A stretch of 57,047 nucleotides of DNA from Lachnospiraceae bacterium (GTDB taxonomy: Bacteria > Bacillota > Clostridia > Lachnospirales > Lachnospiraceae). The position numbers were made by a program, and so were the translations under genes. The stretch lies in the NCBI GenBank assembly GCA_024683645.1, contig JAIKYA010000149.1, positions 1 through 57,047 on the forward strand, given 5' to 3'. The notes beneath the pieces are model-generated. The model was not told the origin of the DNA. It searched no databases and saw only the letters and a list, made by a program, of their open reading frames with translations. Shown piece by piece: positions 34,098 to 43,275 of this stretch (the first letter of the stretch is position 1; every line of letters begins with the position of its first letter).

Positions 34098-35735
34098 CTA
34101 AAAGCTTCCGCTGTCGATGTCTTCCGTCTTGTTGTAATGTGAGAACGTAATGAACTCTATATCCATATCCGCATAGCTCTCGGCCAGCACGTCCCTGATA
34201 TAACGGTTTAGATGCTGTGCCTCGGCTCTCACAAAATCATACTCCATACCGGGATTCACATAGTTCTCTTCCGTATCCGAATACCCGTCCAGTCCGGCGC
34301 AGTTCACCTTTCTTATGTCTGCTCTTCTGAGTATCTTGAGCATCATCAGAAAAGGATTGTCCGTGATGGCTTCCTTAAGCTCCAAAAGCGGTTCCCTTCC
34401 GAAGCTCATGTCAAAAGCCTTTGAGAGCGGCTCCAGATTTGTGGTCGCTATCACTCCTATATCCGGATTCTCGTGCAGCGTCCCGGTCAGCTCGTGATAG
34501 CGTCCCGCCTTGGTTATGAACACATAATCGGGTTTTATGTTTTCAGGTATGTAGTTAAACGATATGCTCACGCAGTCATGTTCCTTAAGGAAGCGTTCCA
34601 CCTTGTCGCCCTGCAGGCGTATGTTCTTTCCAGGTCCTATCAGCAGTATCTCCCTGCCGGCACATACCTTCTTTAGTTTTTCCAGGCTTTCGTTGTCATC
34701 CAGATCTTCATTGACATATTTTCTGTAAATGCTTTCCGCCAGATCCTTATCGTAGAGCAGTTTCTTCTCCTCGGGCTGTATCATGCCAAGCAGTCTGTTA
34801 AGCTTGGTTATCGACAGATTGCCCTTGCTCTGGAAATATTCCACATAGCTCGGGTGGCATTTATTGGAAGCACTCAGATAGAAGAAAGTCTTATACCCCC
34901 AGGGGGCCTTAGCGTAAAAAGGTCTTATGTTCTCTTCTATCGCCTCAAGCATCTGCGATACGTCATAGCTCTTTTTATAGTTGTCGTTCATATACATGGC
35001 AAGCAGTTCCAGCGGCGCATTTCCCGCACTCTTGCCCATCCCGAACAGGGTACCGTCGACAAGTATATCCCTCTCCCTGTCTTTTTTCAGAAAGGCCATC
35101 GCATTTGCATAAGCAAGCTGGAAATTGTTATGCGCATGAAAACCGATGGTGATATCCTTTGAAACCTTACTGTCCAGTATCTCAAAATAATGCAGGAGCC
35201 AGACAGGATCCAGCAGGCCGTAAGTATCCACCATGGATACGGCATAGGGCTTCACATCGTTCACCAGTCCTATCAGCTCCATCAGGTCTTCATCGGAATA
35301 TGCAGTTATCGATACGAGCTGTGAAAATACCTTATACCCGAGCGCTTTCAGCTCCCGGCAGAATTCCATGGCTTCATGCATCTTCTGCTTTTTGAATATG
35401 ACTCTTATTCCGTCAAGGAACGATTCACTGCAGGGTTCTATGCGTTGTACCGGGCAGGTACCGTAGTCTATCATTCCCACTACCATGGGCGGTCTGCCCT
35501 CGGCCATTCCGAACGTAGTCCGTACCGAAGCCGTATCCGGCATTATACTCCTGTTCCTGTCATAAGGTCTGCGCTCATCGAGAAAACCGGTCTCTATCAC
35601 GTCCACTCCGGCCAGACACAGTCTCTCGTAGATCTTTATGATGTCATCGTGTCCGAAATCCCAGTCATTAACGTAACCGCCGTCTCTAAGCGTACAGTCC
35701 AGTAGCAGTCTCTTTCCCAAAGTCTTATACCTCAA
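34098..35735 (-). CDS. DRE-TIM aldolase-like protein with extra C-terminal domain
   Basis: A 545-residue protein. Residues about 8-300 form a DRE-TIM barrel of the HMG-CoA lyase/4-hydroxy-2-oxovalerate aldolase superfamily: [15 protein letters not shown] near 11, [10 protein letters not shown] near 47, and the metal-binding GFHAHNN near 197. Residues about 350-545 are an added domain ([27 protein letters not shown]) of Rossmann-like appearance, loosely like MptE/DUF115 domains, but I am not sure. The start overlaps the glutamine synthetase stop by 11 bases, a strong coupling to an unrelated family. With the ThDP enzyme and the HAD phosphatase it forms a three-gene metabolic cassette of unknown product. 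Confidence 0.85.
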   Translation of the reverse strand: MRYKTLGKRLLLDCTLRDGGYVNDWDFGHDDIIKIYERLCLAGVDVIETGFLDERRPYDRNRSIMPDTASVRTTFGMAEGRPPMVVGMIDYGTCPVQRIEPCSESFLDGIRVIFKKQKMHEAMEFCRELKALGYKVFSQLVSITAYSDEDLMELIGLVNDVKPYAVSMVDTYGLLDPVWLLHYFEILDSKVSKDITIGFHAHNNFQLAYANAMAFLKKDRERDILVDGTLFGMGKSAGNAPLELLAMYMNDNYKKSYDVSQMLEAIEENIRPFYAKAPWGYKTFFYLSASNKCHPSYVEYFQSKGNLSITKLNRLLGMIQPEEKKLLYDKDLAESIYRKYVNEDLDDNESLEKLKKVCAGREILLIGPGKNIRLQGDKVERFLKEHDCVSISFNYIPENIKPDYVFITKAGRYHELTGTLHENPDIGVIATTNLEPLSKAFDMSFGREPLLELKEAITDNPFLMMLKILRRADIRKVNCAGLDGYSDTEENYVNPGMEYDFVRAEAQHLNRYIRDVLAESYADMDIEFITFSHYNKTEDIDSGSF

Positions 35736-37836
35736 ACAGGATGTCGCCGTAAGTAGGGAACGGCCACATATCCTTCTCCACCATCATCTCAAGCGCATCT
35801 GCCGGCGTCCTCAGTGCAGCCATGTCTGCACATATCACATCCCTGTAGAAGACAGCCCTCTTCTTGCCGGCTTCCGTACGATTGGCTTTTTCCAGATCCT
35901 TCTTCAGTCTTTCATAAGCCTTCTTCATCGCGGCCAGCTGCTGCGTGGATCTGTTAAGTATGTCCGTATGCACCGATGCATCCGCTCCGGCAGCCGATAC
36001 CGCTGCCAGGCTCTCTGCCAGCTTGCCTGTGTACTTCATTACTGCCGGTATTATCTGCTTGCCTGCCATATCCAGCATGGTCATCGCTTCTATATTGATC
36101 GACTTTGAATAGGTCTCATACAGTATCTCAGCCCTGGATGAAAGCTCGGACCTTGTAAAAATCCTGAACTTTTCAAACATGGCCACGGATTTTTTCGTGA
36201 GCAGCGCTTCCACGCTCTCCACCATGGACTTGATATTCGGCAGTCCTCTTCTCTCCGCTTCCTTCACCCATTCGTCGGAATAACCGTCACCGTTAAAGAT
36301 GATCCTCTGGTGATCGGTCAGATATTCCTTTATAAGGTCATGTACTTCCATGTCGAAATCTTCGGCACTCTCCAGCCTGTCAGCCGCCTCTGCGAAGCTT
36401 TCCGCGACTATGGCATTGAGGGTGGTGTTCGGTCCCGCAACGGAATCCGAAGAACCGACCATTCTGAACTCAAATTTATTTCCCGTAAAGGCAAAAGGCG
36501 AAGTACGGTTTCTGTCCGTTGCATCCCTGTCAAGTTCGGGCAGCGTTGAAACGCCTGTCTCCAGCTTGCCGCCTTTCTTTGCCTTTCCGGCTTTTCCGGT
36601 CGATACCAGCTGCCTTACAACATCTTCCAGCTGATCACCGAGGAACACGGAGATGATAGCAGGCGGTGCTTCATCCGCACCCAGTCTGTGATCGTTGCCG
36701 ACATCTGCTGCCGACTGACGGAGCAGATCCGCATGCTCATCAACTGCCTTTATGATGCAGGCCAGTACCAGCAGAAACTGTATGTTTTCGTTCGGCGTCA
36801 GTCCGGGATCCAGCATATTCATACCGTTGTCGGTTACCAGAGACCAGTTATCATGCTTGCCCGATCCGTTCACACCCGCAAAAGGTTTCTCATGAAGGAG
36901 GCACATGAGACCGTGACGTCCCGCCACCTTTTTCATCGTCTCCATCACCAGCTGGTTGTGATCGACAGCCACGTTTCCGTTTTCATATATGGGCGCAAGC
37001 TCGTGCTGCGCGGGCGCCACTTCATTGTGCTGTGTTTTCGCTGTCACGCCGAGCTTCCACAGCTCAATGTTCAGATCCTTCATATATGCGCCGATGCGCT
37101 CTCTTATCGCTCCGAAATAATGATCCTCCAGTTCCTGTCCCTTCGGAGGCATCGCACCGTAAAGCGTGCGTCCCGAAAAGATCAGGTCGGGTCTCTTAAG
37201 ATATTTTTCTCGGTCTATCAGGAAATATTCCTGCTCTATGCCTACGGAACTGTAGACCTTCTTTGCTCCGGTGTTGCCGAACAGCCTCACTATACGGAGT
37301 GCCTGCTCGCTTATCACTTCTTCGGAACGCAGGAGCGGAGTCTTTTTATCAAGCGCCTCACCGGTATACGAACAGAATGCCGTGGGTATGCAGAGTATCT
37401 TGCCCGTTGCATCTTCCTTAAGGAATGCCGGCGAAGTGATATCCCAGGCCGTATATCCCCTGGCTTCGAAGGTAGCCCTCAGTCCGCCCGAAGGAAACGA
37501 GGAGGCATCCGGCTCGCCCTTTATCAGCTCCTTTCCCGAAAACTCAAGAAGCATCCTTCCCTCTTCATCGGGATGCGTCACAAACGCATCATGTTTCTCT
37601 GCAGTGATGCCGGTAAGAGGCTGGAACCAGTGTGTATAGTGCGTTGCACCGTTTTCCACCGCCCAGTCCTTCATGGCCTTGGCTACTATATCGGCGCTGG
37701 TCTTGGACAGCTCACCGCCTTCGTCCATGACCCTGCGCACCTCATGGTATACGCCTCTCGGAAGACGCACACGCATCTTCTCTATGGTAAAAACATTTCT
37801 TCCGAAAAGCTCTTCGATGTTCAATACTTCACTCAT
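35725..37836 (-). CDS. glnN: Glutamine synthetase type III
   Basis: ATP-dependent amidation of glutamate. The 703-residue length and N-terminal FGRNVF segment are diagnostic for GSIII. Visible family motifs are [20 protein letters not shown] near 110, [10 protein letters not shown] near 200, the [17 protein letters not shown] block near 265, [12 protein letters not shown] near 320, and [11 protein letters not shown] near 455. It overlaps the TrhP-like gene by 4 bases and the aldolase gene by 11 bases, so it appears to be translated as part of a long polycistronic message. No PII protein or other nitrogen-regulation gene is visible nearby. Confidence 0.96.
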   Translation of the reverse strand: MSEVLNIEELFGRNVFTIEKMRVRLPRGVYHEVRRVMDEGGELSKTSADIVAKAMKDWAVENGATHYTHWFQPLTGITAEKHDAFVTHPDEEGRMLLEFSGKELIKGEPDASSFPSGGLRATFEARGYTAWDITSPAFLKEDATGKILCIPTAFCSYTGEALDKKTPLLRSEEVISEQALRIVRLFGNTGAKKVYSSVGIEQEYFLIDREKYLKRPDLIFSGRTLYGAMPPKGQELEDHYFGAIRERIGAYMKDLNIELWKLGVTAKTQHNEVAPAQHELAPIYENGNVAVDHNQLVMETMKKVAGRHGLMCLLHEKPFAGVNGSGKHDNWSLVTDNGMNMLDPGLTPNENIQFLLVLACIIKAVDEHADLLRQSAADVGNDHRLGADEAPPAIISVFLGDQLEDVVRQLVSTGKAGKAKKGGKLETGVSTLPELDRDATDRNRTSPFAFTGNKFEFRMVGSSDSVAGPNTTLNAIVAESFAEAADRLESAEDFDMEVHDLIKEYLTDHQRIIFNGDGYSDEWVKEAERRGLPNIKSMVESVEALLTKKSVAMFEKFRIFTRSELSSRAEILYETYSKSINIEAMTMLDMAGKQIIPAVMKYTGKLAESLAAVSAAGADASVHTDILNRSTQQLAAMKKAYERLKKDLEKANRTEAGKKRAVFYRDVICADMAALRTPADALEMMVEKDMWPFPTYGDILFEV

Positions 37837-39056
37837 GATACTCTCCTTATTATGTCTCCGGGTTCGGGAACCGCATCGGTCTCAACCCATATCTTTTCTT
37901 CAGGATGCGGGCAGGAATTTACGTACTCGCCGTCGGCGTTTTTCATCGAGACAACGATGGTCGGTATATCCGTTCCGTCAGGCTTCATTATCTCTATCTC
38001 CTCTGCCACGGAAAATTTATTCTTCTGTGTTATCAGCGCACAGCCGTCTTTTACTTCTTCCACACGGCCAAGGTAGGTGCTCCCGTGTACATAGGTGTTG
38101 CTGCCGTAGATCTGAGAATCCTTATCGGGATGCCCGAAATAAAAACCGGTGCAGTATTCGCGGTAAGTACAGCTCTGTATCTCCCTCTTCAGCCAGTCCA
38201 TATGCTCCCGGTAGCACTCTTCGCTTTCGGCATACCAGTCGATGGCTTTTCTGTAAGTACGTGCAACAGTTGCAACATACAATGCCGTCTTCATGCGGCC
38301 TTCCACCTTAAAGCTGTCTATTCCCGCATTCACAAGTTCGGGTATATGTTCTATCATGCACAGATCTTTTGAATTAAAGATGTACGTGCCTCTTTCGTTT
38401 TCATCAACCGGGAAAAACTGCCCCGGCCTTGTCTCCTCCTCCAGCGCATACTTCCATCTGCAGGGATGCGTGCATTCCCCGTGGTTCGCATCACGTCCCG
38501 TCAGATAAGCGGAGAGAAGACATCTTCCCGAATACGATATGCACATGGCTCCGTGTATGAAGCTCTCTATCTCAAGGCTCTCCGGAGTCTTATCCCTGAT
38601 CTCTTTTATCTCGGCAAGTGAAAGTTCCCTTGCCATCACCACTCTCTTCGCACCCTGCTCATGCCAGAAACTGCAGGTCTTATAGTTGGTGTTATTGGCC
38701 TGCGTGGATACATGTATCTCGATCTCCGGACATACACCCCTTGCCGTCATGAACATACCGGGATCGGAAATGATCAGTGCATCCGGTTTCAGTTCCCTGA
38801 GGCTTCCGAAATAATCCGCAGCATCTTCTATATCACTGTTGTGTGCAAAAATATTAGCGGTTACATGAACCTTCACTCCCCGCTCATGTGCATAGGCTAT
38901 CGCCTGCGCCATATCGTCATATGAAAAATTTTTTGCTTTTGCACGAAGCCCGTATGCCTCGCCGCCGATATAGACTGCGTCGGCGCCATAGTCCACGGCT
39001 ACCTTAAATACATCGAGGCTCCCTGCAGGTATCAGCAGTTCAGGTTTATTCATCAT
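37833..39056 (-). CDS. trhP: U32-family tRNA uridine hydroxylation protein (TrhP-like)
   Basis: A 407-residue U32 'peptidase' family protein. In bacteria TrhP proteins are needed for prephenate-dependent 5-hydroxyuridine formation at tRNA position 34. Visible features are the N-terminal [20 protein letters not shown], the family signature [19 protein letters not shown] near 165, and clustered cysteines CTHPCRW near 195 that could bind an iron-sulfur cluster. It overlaps trmR by 4 bases, whose product would methylate the hydroxyuridine. B. subtilis has two adjacent U32 genes (yrrN, yrrO) at this place; here there is one, resembling the longer type. Confidence 0.88.
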   Translation of the reverse strand: MMNKPELLIPAGSLDVFKVAVDYGADAVYIGGEAYGLRAKAKNFSYDDMAQAIAYAHERGVKVHVTANIFAHNSDIEDAADYFGSLRELKPDALIISDPGMFMTARGVCPEIEIHVSTQANNTNYKTCSFWHEQGAKRVVMARELSLAEIKEIRDKTPESLEIESFIHGAMCISYSGRCLLSAYLTGRDANHGECTHPCRWKYALEEETRPGQFFPVDENERGTYIFNSKDLCMIEHIPELVNAGIDSFKVEGRMKTALYVATVARTYRKAIDWYAESEECYREHMDWLKREIQSCTYREYCTGFYFGHPDKDSQIYGSNTYVHGSTYLGRVEEVKDGCALITQKNKFSVAEEIEIMKPDGTDIPTIVVSMKNADGEYVNSCPHPEEKIWVETDAVPEPGDIIRRVS

Positions 39057-39697
39057 CTTTCCTTTTTTATCGAAACGCTCATCCCGTCTCCATCTTCCAG
39101 AAACAGGGTATCCAGTCCGGGATCATGTGCGAGCACATGCAGGTATTCCCTCATCCTCGCGTGTATCGTGCGGTCCCTGCGCCTTACGGCGTAGCGCGAT
39201 CTCAGTATATCCCCATCCTGCAGTATATTATCGCTTATAAGTATTCCTCCGGGTTCAAGCAGTCTCATCACATCCGGAAGAAAGTTCAGATACTGCCCCT
39301 TGGCCGCATCCATGAATATGAAGGGATAGCTCCCGTCCATATCCTTAAGTATCTCCGTTGCATCTCCCTCCAGCAGCTCTATGCTCCCGGCGGCACCGTA
39401 CTTTTCAAAATTCTCCCTGGCTTTGGGAATGCGCTTTTCATATTTTTCTATCGTGGTTATATGCGCCTTTCTCTCCGATGCTTCCCACATCACCAGAGCC
39501 GAATAGCCTGTACCGCTTCCTATTTCCAGTATTTTTTCCGGTTTCTTCGTCCTTATAAAAAAACGAAGAAGTGCGGCCGCACTGCTCCTTATCACAGGCA
39601 CATCGGAGGAGACAGCCTCATCCCTGATATCCAGAAGCATATCGGGAACATCCTCAGCTATACCTTCAAAAAAAATCGCTGCCGCATCCTTCCTCAC
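39053..39697 (-). CDS. trmR: tRNA 5-hydroxyuridine methyltransferase (TrmR-type O-methyltransferase)
   Basis: SAM-dependent O-methyltransferase of 214 residues that in B. subtilis (YrrM) converts 5-hydroxyuridine to 5-methoxyuridine in tRNA. The SAM-binding motif is LEIGSGTGYSALVM near residue 56, followed by TIEKYEKR (acidic ribose-binding loop), FIFMDAAKGQY near 127 and ISDNILQDG near 153, the catechol O-methyltransferase-like layout. It overlaps the U32 gene and the MltG-like gene by 4 bases each. The context with trhP makes the tRNA role more likely than a generic O-methyltransferase. Confidence 0.88.
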   Translation of the reverse strand: MRKDAAAIFFEGIAEDVPDMLLDIRDEAVSSDVPVIRSSAAALLRFFIRTKKPEKILEIGSGTGYSALVMWEASERKAHITTIEKYEKRIPKARENFEKYGAAGSIELLEGDATEILKDMDGSYPFIFMDAAKGQYLNFLPDVMRLLEPGGILISDNILQDGDILRSRYAVRRRDRTIHARMREYLHVLAHDPGLDTLFLEDGDGMSVSIKKER

Positions 39698-40191
39698 TGT
39701 TCTTCACCGTCTCCGGTCTCTCCGCTCTCCGCTTCATCCTCCGTATCTTCCTCCTCGGACATTTCAGCGGAAGGATCGGTTGTCGTCTCCGGGATATAAT
39801 ACTCTTCTTCAGCTTCACCGCCGCCGTTCTCGGCAGACATCAGCGCCATTATCTCTTCCGGCGTCATCGCGGTCGACAGCTCGTAGATACCGGGCTGCAG
39901 CTTTTTGTGATAAGAAGAGAACATCTCCTGCAGATAGAAAAGCGTCGCGTTTCTTATCAGACCTTTATCTTCAAGTATCTTGCCTATCTCGGATACGGAC
40001 TTGCCCTCAACTATGGCAACACTCATGGTCAGTCCGGGTTCCGGACTCATGGGTTCCTCCGCAAATATCCTGTATCCGTAATCATATGCATCAAGAGCAA
40101 AACGATAAACAAGCATCATGATCACTGCAAGGATCACGACGCCGAACATCATCTTTACCACTGCCCATGCAAATTTCCTGCTTCCTCTCAT
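39694..40191 (-). CDS. Truncated MltG-like membrane protein lacking the catalytic domain
   Basis: A 165-residue membrane protein at the position of yrrL/mltG. It has one membrane segment (about residues 12-32) and a LysM-like MltG subdomain (about 55-115: VAIVEGKSVSEIGKILEDKG, LQPGIYELSTAMTPEEIM). It then ends in an acidic Glu/Asp/Ser/Thr tail. Full MltG is about 330-380 residues and carries the lytic transglycosylase domain with its catalytic Glu; that domain is missing here, with no sign of a frameshift because trmR starts immediately. It may be a regulator or decoy of peptidoglycan processing. Confidence 0.82.
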   Translation of the reverse strand: MRGSRKFAWAVVKMMFGVVILAVIMMLVYRFALDAYDYGYRIFAEEPMSPEPGLTMSVAIVEGKSVSEIGKILEDKGLIRNATLFYLQEMFSSYHKKLQPGIYELSTAMTPEEIMALMSAENGGGEAEEEYYIPETTTDPSAEMSEEEDTEDEAESGETGDGEEQ

Positions 40192-40194
40192 AGC

Positions 40195-40521
40195 TTATTC
40201 AAAGTTGATCCCTTCTACTACTCCTTCGCTGATCTCCTGCAGCATACGGCACAGTGCCAGCTCCGCATTCAAAAAGGCCCTCACCCTCGGTTCCTCCGAA
40301 AGCTCCTTATTTTCAGTTTCAAACTTATCTATACGGTCATACAGTGTACCGTCATCCACGGAATTCTGCAGTTTAAAATTTTCTTCCCTGTAGTTGTTGA
40401 CACGTTCCAACAGTTCGGGCTCACTTTTTAAAGTAACCCTCGCCCTGTCATATTCGACATAGGTCTTTGAATGCTTGACTGCCTCTATCAGTTGGAAGAG
40501 TTCGTTATCTACCTCTGTCAT
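40195..40521 (-). CDS. ylbF: YlbF/YmcA-family protein
   Basis: A 108-residue helical protein of the YlbF/YmcA family. In B. subtilis, YlbF, YmcA and YaaT form a complex that adjusts RNase Y-dependent mRNA maturation. Visible features are the N-terminal LFQLIEAVKHSKTYVEYDRA and the central LLERVNNYREENFKLQ helix. The gene lies 8 bases after RNase J, so two RNA-decay factors are adjacent. Other family members share this size, so YlbF versus a close paralogue is not certain. Confidence 0.82.
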   Translation of the reverse strand: MTEVDNELFQLIEAVKHSKTYVEYDRARVTLKSEPELLERVNNYREENFKLQNSVDDGTLYDRIDKFETENKELSEEPRVRAFLNAELALCRMLQEISEGVVEGINFE

Positions 40522-40529
40522 AAGCCACC

Positions 40530-42206
40530 TCAGTCTATATCAAGTATAACCGGCAGTATCATGGGTCTTCTCTTCGTACGCCTCCAGACAAACTCGCTGA
40601 CCGCATCCTTTATGCTGTTCTTCAGCTTGTTCCTCCCGCCGCCTTCATTCTCAAAATGCTCGCAGATCGTATCATCGATCAGCATATGTATATCTTCCAG
40701 CAGTTCGTCCGATTCCTTCACATAGACAAAACCCCTGGTCACTATCTCCGGCCCGGATACTATACGGTTCTCGGCATCCATTGCCATCACCAGAAGGATA
40801 ATGCCGTCCTCCGAAAGCCGCTGTCTGTCACGCAGCACCACGTTGCCGACATCTCCTACACCGAGACCGTCCACGAACACGAAACCGCTCTGCACGCGTC
40901 CTTCCTTTGAAGCCACGCCGTTTTTGAAATTCAGTACATCACCGCTTTCCAGCAGTATGATGTTTTCCCTGCTGACTCCCATCTGTTCGGCTATCTTTGC
41001 ATTTGCCTTCAGATGCTTGAATTCGCCGTGCACAGGCACCGCATATTTCGGCCTTGTCAGAGCGTATATCAGTTTTATCTCTTCCTGGCAGGCATGTCCG
41101 GATACATGAGTATCCTGGAATATCACATCTGCGCCTCTCATGAAGATCTCGTTTATTATCTTTGTTATCGCTTTTTCATTACCCGGTATAGGATGTGAAG
41201 AAAAGATTATCGCATCCCTCGGTCCTATCATTATCTTTTTGTGCGTGCCGCCCGCCATCCTCGACAGGGCAGCCAGTCTCTCGCCCTGGCTTCCGGTGGT
41301 GATGATGACAGTCTTTTCATCGGGATAGTTCTTCAGCGCATCCAGTTCCACCAGCGTATCCTCGGGAACATTCAGCCGCTCCAGTTCTATAGCCGTATTG
41401 ATGATATTCACCATGCTGCGGCCTTCTATGGCACATTTTCTCCCGTATTTATGCGCGGCGTTTATTATCTGCTGCACCCTGTCAACATTGGATGCAAAAG
41501 TCGCAACTATTATGCGCTTGTTCTTCTGTTCTTCGAATATCGAAGACAGCGTTTTCCCGACAGTTGATTCCGACGGTGTAAAGCCCGCTCTCTCTGCGTT
41601 TGTGGAGTCACAGAGCAGTGCCAGCACCCCTTTCTTTCCCAGCTCTCCGAAACGCTGCAGATCTATGGCATCCCCGTAGATAGGCGTATAGTCTACCTTG
41701 AAATCTCCCGTATGCACTATTATGCCCTGCGGCGTATATATGGCAAGGGCTGCTGCATCCACTATGCTGTGATTGGTCCTGATGAATTCAACATGGAAAT
41801 CACCGAGCGTGATGGTCTGCGAAAAGCTGACCACCTTGGTCGTCACCATGTCAAGCAGTCCGTGCTCCTCCAGTTTGTGCTCGATTATGCCTATCGTAAG
41901 TTTGGTCGCATATACCGGCACATTGACTTTTTTAAGTATATAAGGCAGGGCACCGATATGATCCTCATGTCCGTGGGTTATCACAAAACCCTTTACCCTG
42001 TCTATGTTCTCTTCCAGGTAGCTCACATCCGGTATCACCAGATCAACACCCAGCATGTCATCCTCGGGAAAGCCCATGCCGCAGTCCACTACCATTATGC
42101 TCTCACCGTATTCAAATGCGGTGATGTTCATACCTATCTGTTCCAGCCCGCCAAGCGGTATCATCTTAAGTACGGGCTTCTCTTCCAAATTATCGTTTCT
42201 CTTCAT
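40530..42206 (-). CDS. rnj: Ribonuclease J
   Basis: A metallo-beta-lactamase/beta-CASP ribonuclease of 558 residues with 5'-3' exonuclease and endonuclease activity. The N-terminal PLGGLEQIGMN is followed by the metal motif THGHEDHIGALP near residue 78, SQGE near 320, the beta-CASP His motif SHPIPGNE near 345, and DTHVSGHA near 375. The C-terminal dimerisation domain is present. The gene follows DUF1292 by 7 bases and precedes ylbF, placing it in the conserved ireB-ruvX-DUF1292 neighbourhood. RNase J1 and J2 cannot be distinguished here. Confidence 0.96.
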   Translation of the reverse strand: MKRNDNLEEKPVLKMIPLGGLEQIGMNITAFEYGESIMVVDCGMGFPEDDMLGVDLVIPDVSYLEENIDRVKGFVITHGHEDHIGALPYILKKVNVPVYATKLTIGIIEHKLEEHGLLDMVTTKVVSFSQTITLGDFHVEFIRTNHSIVDAAALAIYTPQGIIVHTGDFKVDYTPIYGDAIDLQRFGELGKKGVLALLCDSTNAERAGFTPSESTVGKTLSSIFEEQKNKRIIVATFASNVDRVQQIINAAHKYGRKCAIEGRSMVNIINTAIELERLNVPEDTLVELDALKNYPDEKTVIITTGSQGERLAALSRMAGGTHKKIMIGPRDAIIFSSHPIPGNEKAITKIINEIFMRGADVIFQDTHVSGHACQEEIKLIYALTRPKYAVPVHGEFKHLKANAKIAEQMGVSRENIILLESGDVLNFKNGVASKEGRVQSGFVFVDGLGVGDVGNVVLRDRQRLSEDGIILLVMAMDAENRIVSGPEIVTRGFVYVKESDELLEDIHMLIDDTICEHFENEGGGRNKLKNSIKDAVSEFVWRRTKRRPMILPVILDID

Positions 42207-42213
42207 AACCCCT

Positions 42214-42465
42214 CTATACTATGTCCGTATCATCCAGCAGATTCGCAAAGATATCACCTATAGCCTTTAGCTCGGATTCATCTTCAACAAATACAAGCGC
42301 CGCCTCATCTTCCCCGTTTTCCGAATCGTCACGCAGGATATATGCATCCGTATCTCCTTCTTCATCCTCGGTCGCAAGATAATAATTCTTTCCTCCGACA
42401 ACGGTCTGCTCCAGTATGCAAAGCTCTACGCTTCCTGTTTCGGTATCGATCTTTATCTTTTCCAC
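42214..42465 (-). CDS. DUF1292 (YrzB-like) protein
   Basis: An 83-residue, strongly acidic small protein of the DUF1292 family, named YrzB in B. subtilis. It begins MEKIKIDTETGSVELCILEQ, has a YYLATEDEEGDTDAYI core and ends with an acidic helix (AIGDIFANLLDDTD). Function is unknown. It lies 2 bases after ruvX and 7 bases before RNase J, which is the conserved yrzL-yrrK-yrzB order. Confidence 0.9.
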   Translation of the reverse strand: MEKIKIDTETGSVELCILEQTVVGGKNYYLATEDEEGDTDAYILRDDSENGEDEAALVFVEDESELKAIGDIFANLLDDTDIV

Positions 42466-42467
42466 CT

Positions 42468-42905
42468 TCAGCCCCCTAACGAATCCAAATATCCCTGTAA
42501 AATAAACACAGCAGCGATCTCATCCACCAGCTCTTTACGTTTGGTGCCTTTGATCCCCGCTTCATCCATATACCTGTCTGCAGCAACGGTTGTCAGTCTC
42601 TCATCCCAAAGGATCACGTCAAGGCCTGTCCGTCTCTCCAGCATTTCCTTAAACTCTTTTGTCCGTTCCGCGCGTTCGCCCTCTGTGCCGTTCAGATGTT
42701 TCGGGTATCCCAGCACTATGGTCTCCACGTTATTTTCCTGTATCAGTTCTTCTATCCTTGCGCAGGTCTGTCTTAAGTGGTTCGGTCTTTCTCTTCTGAT
42801 TATCTCTTTTCCCTGCGCAGTCAGCTTAAGCAGGTCGCTTATGGCAACGCCCACCGTCTTGCTGCCGAAGTCCAAACCCATGATCCTTTTACCGATATCA
42901 CTCAT
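42468..42905 (-). CDS. ruvX: Putative pre-16S rRNA nuclease / Holliday junction resolvase RuvX
   Basis: RuvX/YqgF protein with an RNase H-like fold that processes the 5' end of 16S rRNA in E. coli. Visible are the N-terminal [14 protein letters not shown] with the catalytic Asp, the central [10 protein letters not shown], and the C-terminal [14 protein letters not shown] and [14 protein letters not shown] with further acidic residues. The start was placed at 42905 because AGAGG lies 6 bases upstream; an in-frame ATG at 42911 is also possible. It overlaps the ireB stop by 8 bases. Confidence 0.93.
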   Translation of the reverse strand: MSDIGKRIMGLDFGSKTVGVAISDLLKLTAQGKEIIRRERPNHLRQTCARIEELIQENNVETIVLGYPKHLNGTEGERAERTKEFKEMLERRTGLDVILWDERLTTVAADRYMDEAGIKGTKRKELVDEIAAVFILQGYLDSLGG

Positions 42906-43188
42906 CGTCATCCTCTTCCATGGCCCAGCCGTTACTCTTTATATACTCTGTAAGCAGCTCCTCCACCAGTTCGTCCCTCTCGGCCTTCATGATGATGCTT
43001 CTCGCATTCTTGTGGCTCGTGATATAAGTGGGGTCTCCCGACATGATATATCCCACTATCTGGTTTACCGGATTGTAGCCCTTTTCGCTGAGAGCGTTAA
43101 AGACTTCTTCAAGTATCATCTTTACGCTGTCAACCTGCTCCAGCTCCACTTTAAAAAACTGGGTCCTGCTTATGTTGCCGTCACTCAT
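42898..43188 (-). CDS. ireB: IreB/UPF0297 family regulator
   Basis: A 96-residue protein of the IreB (UPF0297, YrzL) family. In Enterococcus IreB is phosphorylated by the IreK kinase and acts against cephalosporin resistance. The family hallmark is visible: [29 protein letters not shown] near residues 30-60 (core [15 protein letters not shown]). I chose ATG 43188 ([12 protein letters not shown]) with an AGAGGAA site; an ATG at 43233 would add 15 unrelated residues. It is followed by ruvX with an 8-base overlap. Confidence 0.93.
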   Translation of the reverse strand: MSDGNISRTQFFKVELEQVDSVKMILEEVFNALSEKGYNPVNQIVGYIMSGDPTYITSHKNARSIIMKAERDELVEELLTEYIKSNGWAMEEDDDE

Positions 43189-43275
43189 TTTGTTTCCTCT
43201 TCTTTCCATATAAAGATCCCGGGCAAGCCGCAAAGGATCTTTCTAAACTGCTCCGTCAGCCGAAATTATACCGTA

